8,060 nucleotides of DNA from CAZXPA01 sp964642485. GTDB lineage: Bacteria > Patescibacteriota > Patescibacteriia > UBA2591 > UBA6264. Under the pieces are notes generated by a model that was not told the origin of the DNA, did not search any database, and was given only the letters and a program-made list of their open reading frames with translations. The position numbers were made by a program, and so were the translations under genes. Shown here one piece after another: positions 5,640-8,060 of the stretch. The first letter of the stretch is position 1. Each line of letters begins with the position of its first letter. The stretch is taken from contig CAZXPA010000029.1 of NCBI GenBank assembly GCA_964642485.1, positions 1 to 8,060 on the forward strand. Reading direction: 5' to 3'.

Positions 5640-5641
5640 CT
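5613..5641 (+). promoter_or_regulatory. Promoter for the 73-aa gene
   Basis: TTGACA (5613-5618), a 17-bp spacer and TTTACT (5636-5641, 4/6) with TG-T in front (extended -10). The weaker -10 differs from the otherwise identical downstream copy. The predicted start near 5648 gives a 70-base leader. Confidence 0.65.
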
Positions 5642-5667
5642 ACAAAGTAGGCAATAAAAGCTTGTTA

Positions 5668-5690
5668 TTTATTTTTTTCTAAAAAATAAA
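5668..5690 (+). promoter_or_regulatory. A/T-only hairpin in the leader of the 73-aa gene
   Basis: TTTATTTTTT (5668-5677) pairs perfectly with AAAAAATAAA (5681-5690) around a TCT loop, 11 bases ahead of the ribosome site. It would be weak and temperature-sensitive as RNA. It may be a chance product of A/T bias. Confidence 0.3.
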
Positions 5691-5717
5691 TTAGAAAATA
5701 GAAAGGAGAAAATAAAG

Positions 5718-5939
5718 ATGGCCGCGAAGATTAAAATAGGGGACAGAGTTTCCAAACAAGAGATGAGGAGACAAGGTTGGGGATACATTATAACGAGTCA
5801 TGGTTATAAGGTCTTTGAAAAAGGGAATCAGCGCTTGTTATGGGATCTCGAAACCCAGAAAGTGACACATATGTATATGTATAGCTCATCGGTGAGCTTT
5901 CAATCGATCAAAGGAGAGGAGACGAAAAAAGGCGGTTAA
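5718..5939 (+). CDS. Orphan small soluble protein, 73 aa
   Basis: Not recognised. The protein opens with a basic strand (AAKIKIGDRVSKQEM), then contains RRQGWGYIITSHGYKVFEKG and QRLLWDLETQKVTHMYMYSS, a run of likely beta strands rich in aromatic residues, and ends in a charged tail (EETKKGG). A small beta-barrel or SH3-like fold is conceivable but unproven. The start is well supported: AAAGGAG (5702-5708) lies 9 bases before ATG. It has its own promoter, whose core is duplicated in front of the next gene. The last two glycine codons form the left arm of the terminator hairpin and the TAA stop lies in its loop, so the end of translation and the end of transcription overlap. The TATG-rich codons near 5870-5882 give Met-Tyr-Met-Tyr. 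Confidence 0.75.
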   Translation: MAAKIKIGDRVSKQEMRRQGWGYIITSHGYKVFEKGNQRLLWDLETQKVTHMYMYSSSVSFQSIKGEETKKGG

Positions 5940-5950
5940 CCCCGCCTTTT
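5927..5950 (+). terminator. Intrinsic terminator overlapping the 73-aa stop codon
   Basis: AAAAGGCGG (5927-5935) pairs with CCGCCTTTT (5942-5950) around TTAACC, a 9-bp stem. The stop codon TAA (5937-5939) is in the loop. A ribosome at the stop would cover the stem, so transcription ending and translation may interfere. Confidence 0.8.
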
Positions 5951-5963
5951 ATGCTTTTTAAGA

Positions 5964-5991
5964 GTTGACAAATTTATAAAAATATGTTTTA
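5964..5991 (+). repeat. 28-bp promoter repeat, copy 2
   Basis: Exact second copy of 5612-5639. Downstream of it the sequence diverges (ATTTAAGTA here, CTACAAAGT there). Confidence 0.9.
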
Positions 5992-5993
5992 AT
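5965..5993 (+). promoter_or_regulatory. Promoter for the methyltransferase-like gene
   Basis: TTGACA (5965-5970), a 17-bp spacer and TTTAAT (5988-5993, 5/6) with TG-T before it. The start is predicted near 6000, a leader of about 30 bases. Confidence 0.8.
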
Positions 5994-6029
5994 TTAAGTA
6001 CAAATAAGTAAAACAGGAAGGAGGAGAAG

Positions 6030-6593
6030 ATGAACGGAATAGAAATTGTCTTATTAGCTGGTATCAGTCTTTATTATCTGAGCCGGCTAATAGTCAGGCA
6101 GTTTTCGCAGCAAAGAAAGGTTAGAACCTTAAAAATAAAAAGGTGCGTAATTCTCTTGATTGGCGCTGAAGTTCTTACGGTTTTTGTAATTTGGCTCCAA
6201 TTGTTTGTTTGGCCAGGTAAGTGGGAACCACTTATTCCTTGGCAAACTATTGGCATGGTTGTCTTTTTTCTTGGTATAATATTAAGTGTTTTGGGAAGAT
6301 TCACTTTAAAGGAAAATTGGCACACCGCCATGGAGTTTGCCCGGCCAAAGGAATTGATTACCAGTGGTCCTTATCACTATATTCGTCATCCAATCTACTT
6401 TGGTTCTTTATTGATGGGGCTGGGGTTTGAGTTGACAATAAGCAGTTGGTTATTCTTTGCGGTTCTTTTGCTCGGCCCTCCCTTTATCTGGGTTTGCGCC
6501 CATAAGGAAGAGCAACTGTTATTGAAATGGCTTAACAGAGAATATCAGGACTACAAAAAGCAAACTAATCGGTTTATTCCTTTCATTTGGTAA
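6030..6593 (+). CDS. Isoprenylcysteine/phospholipid methyltransferase-like membrane protein
   Basis: Polytopic membrane protein of the ICMT/PEMT-like methyltransferase group, 187 residues. Hydrophobic segments lie at about 4-22, 39-61, 70-90 and 125-157. The C-terminal half carries the family signature TSGPYHYIRHPIYFG (111-125; R119, H120, P121), which in characterised ICMTs helps bind S-adenosylmethionine, followed by the paired Glu of HKEEQLL (E160, E161) and a closing EYQDYKKQTNRFIPF. Bacterial members methylate unknown small or lipid substrates; prenyl-protein methylation should not be assumed. Upstream of the core, LGRFTLKENWHTA (88-100) fits the 'R-x-x-L-x-x-N-W' segment seen in this group. 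AAGGAGG (6018-6024), 5 bases from ATG, fixes the start. The gene has its own promoter, copied from the one ahead of the 73-aa gene, and its own terminator. Confidence 0.85.
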   Translation: MNGIEIVLLAGISLYYLSRLIVRQFSQQRKVRTLKIKRCVILLIGAEVLTVFVIWLQLFVWPGKWEPLIPWQTIGMVVFFLGIILSVLGRFTLKENWHTAMEFARPKELITSGPYHYIRHPIYFGSLLMGLGFELTISSWLFFAVLLLGPPFIWVCAHKEEQLLLKWLNREYQDYKKQTNRFIPFIW

Positions 6594-6594
6594 A

Positions 6595-6624
6595 AAAGGG
6601 GCTGCTATTTTAAGTAGTCCCTTT
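6595..6624 (+). terminator. Terminator hairpin after the methyltransferase-like gene
   Basis: AAAGGGGCTGCT (6595-6606) pairs over 12 positions, including two G-T pairs, with AGTAGTCCCTTT (6613-6624) around a 6-nt loop. The T-run is short and mostly inside the stem, followed by CCAATTTTAAT, so termination may be partial and let transcripts reach the next gene. Confidence 0.65.
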
Positions 6625-6635
6625 CCAATTTTAAT

Positions 6636-7028
6636 ATGGGTAAAAAGATAAAAATATTTTTATTAATTACAATTCCAGGTTTTTTAATTTTACATTTTCT
6701 TGGCTGGTGGAGATATTATTATACCCTTAAAGATTATGATAAGATAATGCATTTCTTGGCTGGAGCAAGTGTTGTTTTAGTGGTTTGGTGGTTTTGCCAG
6801 ATAAAAACAATTAGAATGAATAAGCAATTAGTGGTCCTAATTGTTTTATTTTTTATTAGTATTTGCTGGGAGGGTTTTGAATATCTTGTTGACCAGACCT
6901 TAGGTCTAACCTTATTACCACCCTTACAATTAGGATGGATTGACACTTTAGGCGATTTTTTAGCTAATTTTGCCGGGGGGATTACGGTTTTAATCCTCCT
7001 TTATTTTAGAGCAAAAAAACAGGGATAA
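6636..7028 (+). CDS. Small polytopic membrane protein (DUF2238/VanZ-like pattern), 130 aa
   Basis: Four hydrophobic segments at about 5-24, 37-54, 64-80 and 104-124. Acidic and His residues sit in or beside the membrane in an ordered pattern: DYDKIMHFLAGA (33-44), ICWEGFEYLVD (76-86) and DTLGDFLANFAGG (103-115). The series D-x-x-x-H, W-E-x-x-E, D-T-x-x-D-x-x-x-N resembles DUF2238 (YjdF-type) and VanZ-like membrane proteins, whose activity is not well established. The match is by recalled pattern only. No Shine-Dalgarno precedes the ATG at 6636, which lies 11 bases after the upstream terminator hairpin, and no separate promoter is evident. It may depend on read-through from the methyltransferase-like gene. 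No terminator was found directly after it. Confidence 0.7.
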   Translation: MGKKIKIFLLITIPGFLILHFLGWWRYYYTLKDYDKIMHFLAGASVVLVVWWFCQIKTIRMNKQLVVLIVLFFISICWEGFEYLVDQTLGLTLLPPLQLGWIDTLGDFLANFAGGITVLILLYFRAKKQG

Positions 7029-7059
7029 TTTCACTATACAAGATAAATAATTATGTTAT

Positions 7060-7065
7060 TATAAT
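7060..7065 (+). promoter_or_regulatory. Candidate -10 of the parA leader
   Basis: TATAAT at 7060-7065 in a run of A/T. No good -35 lies at the expected distance, so this is a weak call. A start near 7072 would put the whole structured region in the parA leader. Confidence 0.4.
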
Positions 7066-7070
7066 AATAT

Positions 7071-7190
7071 TAGGCGGGGAAGGATTTGCCTGAAGTTTTT
7101 GATTTACCCCGTTTAGAAAGTTGTTATTATGACTCTCGTTATAAATTGAAGTATTTTATAGTTTGCCAAGAGGGCTTTCTAACGGGGTTT
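7071..7190 (+). ncRNA. Structured parA leader or small RNA with mutually exclusive helices
   Basis: The segment 7106-7120 can pair with 7175-7188 (14 bp with one bulged T, closing a 54-nt loop), or its 5' half (7107-7115) can pair with 7071-7079 (9 bp including two G-T). The two helices share CCCCG (7107-7111), so they exclude each other. Inside the big loop CTCT (7133-7136) can pair with AGAG (7169-7172), and ATAAA (7141-7145) with TTTAT (7155-7159). This is the layout of an attenuator, riboswitch-like leader or stand-alone RNA. It matches no family I recognise. The distal arm is followed by TTTAATT, too weak for a sure terminator, and ends 13 bases before the parA ATG, so it could control initiation. 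Confidence 0.45.
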
Positions 7191-7201
7191 AATTAAAAAA
7201 T

Positions 7202-7978
7202 ATGTTGCCCAAAGTCATTGTTATATGTAATCGCAAAGGAGGTACAGGCAAAACTAATGTCGCCATTAATCTAGCGGCTTATCTTTCTCATTTTGGTAAA
7301 AAGATTTTGTTAATTGATCTAGACCCTCAAGCTAACGCCACTTCTGGTTTAGGCGTGGAAAATGGCAGTCAGGGCATTTATGAAGTTTTAAGTCAAAAGA
7401 TTCCTTTAAATTTAAGTATTGCCGCCGTTAGATGTAATCTTTGGCTTATCCCGGCTAATGAGGGTTTAGCTGGAGCTGATATTGAGATGGTTGGTTTACC
7501 ACAAAGAGAATTTATTTTAAGCAAGACCTTAGACGATGTTTTAAAAGGAAAAGCAGGCGAGAAATTTGACTTTATTTTTGTTGACACCCCACCATCATTG
7601 AGCTTAATCACGGTCAATAGTTTGGTAGCCGCCGACCAGGTTTTAATTCCTATTCAAGCTGAATATTATGCTTTAGAAGGATTAGGCCAGCTTTTAGAAA
7701 CAATTAATTTAGTTAAAGAGAATTTACAGCCAAACTTAGATATTTTGGGTGCAGTTTTAACCATGTATGATGGTCGGAGCCGTCTTTCAGGAGAAGTTTG
7801 GGAGGAATTATACAAACACTTTCCTTACAGAATTTTTCGAACAATTATTCCTCGCAATATTCGTTTAGCTGAGGCTCCAAGTTATGGTCAGACAATTTTA
7901 GAATATGCTCCAAGATCAAAGGGGGCTAAAGCGTATAAACGGTTAGCCAGGGAGTTTCTTGTTAATAATAGCCTATAA
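7202..7978 (+). CDS. parA: ParA/Soj-family partition ATPase
   Basis: The 258-residue length and lack of an N-terminal DNA-binding extension fit chromosomal Soj or small ParA proteins. Deviant Walker A is KGGTGKT (12-18) with the signature Lys12 and catalytic Lys17. The A' motif is LLIDLDPQANAT (36-47; D39, D41). Walker B is DFIFVDTPPS (123-132; D128). The C-terminal NIRLAEAPSYGQ (219-230) and GAKAYKRLA blocks are typical of Soj. The residue after GKT is Asn instead of the usual Thr. ParA dimerises on ATP, binds DNA non-specifically and is driven by a ParB or other activator to move chromosome origins or cargo. The window ends 82 bases after the stop, so whether parB follows is unknown. No parS palindrome was seen. 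There is no Shine-Dalgarno; GGGG of the upstream helix lies 14 bases before ATG. Confidence 0.93.
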   Translation: MLPKVIVICNRKGGTGKTNVAINLAAYLSHFGKKILLIDLDPQANATSGLGVENGSQGIYEVLSQKIPLNLSIAAVRCNLWLIPANEGLAGADIEMVGLPQREFILSKTLDDVLKGKAGEKFDFIFVDTPPSLSLITVNSLVAADQVLIPIQAEYYALEGLGQLLETINLVKENLQPNLDILGAVLTMYDGRSRLSGEVWEELYKHFPYRIFRTIIPRNIRLAEAPSYGQTILEYAPRSKGAKAYKRLAREFLVNNSL

Positions 7979-8013
7979 TTTAAATTTTATAGAGTTAACT
8001 TAATCGAGTTAAT

Positions 8014-8060
8014 TCATTAGAACATGGGAACATGAGAGCATCAAATCATTAGAGCATGAG
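8014..8060 (+). repeat. Degenerate short repeats after parA, running off the window
   Basis: A 15-base unit TCATTAGAACATGGG (8014-8028) recurs as TCATTAGAGCATGAG (8046-8060) 32 bases later with two mismatches, and GAACATGAGAGCAT lies between. GAGTTAA also occurs twice just before (7992-7998, 8006-8012). The array probably continues beyond the window. It looks like low-complexity intergenic sequence rather than CRISPR. Confidence 0.6.

Noticed and set aside
7129..7149. Six-codon leader peptide (ATG to TGA) in the parA leader
   Set aside because: No ribosome site and no run of regulatory codons; frames this short occur by chance.
8014..8060. CRISPR array at the right end
   Set aside because: Units are short, degenerate and unevenly spaced, without constant repeats and unique spacers; no cas gene is present.

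Overview
The window looks like a chromosomal segment of a small-genome, AT-rich bacterium, most likely of the Candidate Phyla Radiation (Patescibacteria, Parcubacteria-like). The grounds are a CofE-type gamma-glutamyl ligase fragment with no sign of F420 genes, many short orphan genes, a divergent UppP, a stand-alone receiver protein, and low-complexity intergenic repeats. This placement is inference, with no marker gene to confirm it. TGA ends at least two genes (the 147-aa minus-strand gene and uppP), so the standard bacterial code fits and the UGA=Gly code of Gracilibacteria/SR1 does not.

Layout from left to right: the 3' end of a CofE-like ligase (1-298); a bidirectional terminator (311-350); a convergent gene for a basic 147-aa orphan protein (383-826, minus); a divergent promoter region with a perfect DnaA-box sequence between the two -35 elements (868-941); uppP/bacA (949-1692); a 75-aa two-helix membrane protein (1748-1975); an 81-aa orphan (2115-2360); a large dCache-HAMP-PAS histidine kinase (2543-5032); a decayed copy of a response-regulator start carrying a palindromic element (5069-5143); a CheY-like receiver (5167-5562); a 73-aa orphan (5718-5939); an isoprenylcysteine-methyltransferase-like membrane protein (6030-6593); a small polytopic membrane protein (6636-7028); a structured leader (7071-7190); and a Soj/ParA ATPase (7202-7978). 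Degenerate short repeats run off the right end. No RNA gene, CRISPR array or insertion sequence was seen.

Two expression styles alternate. Five genes (147, 75, 81, 73 and 187 aa) each have a TTGACA/T-type promoter with 17-bp spacing, a strong AAGGAG(G) ribosome site and an intrinsic terminator, so each looks like a self-contained unit. The other complete genes (uppP, the kinase, the receiver, the 130-aa membrane protein, parA) lack a recognisable Shine-Dalgarno and a clear terminator of their own; uppP may be leaderless.

Functionally, uppP serves lipid-carrier recycling for the cell wall. The kinase and receiver probably form a sensory phosphorelay whose output lies elsewhere. ParA belongs to chromosome or cargo partitioning. 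The most notable non-coding features are the DnaA box between divergent promoters, the 28-bp duplicated promoter, the palindrome flanked by a 5-bp direct repeat, and the parA leader with mutually exclusive helices.
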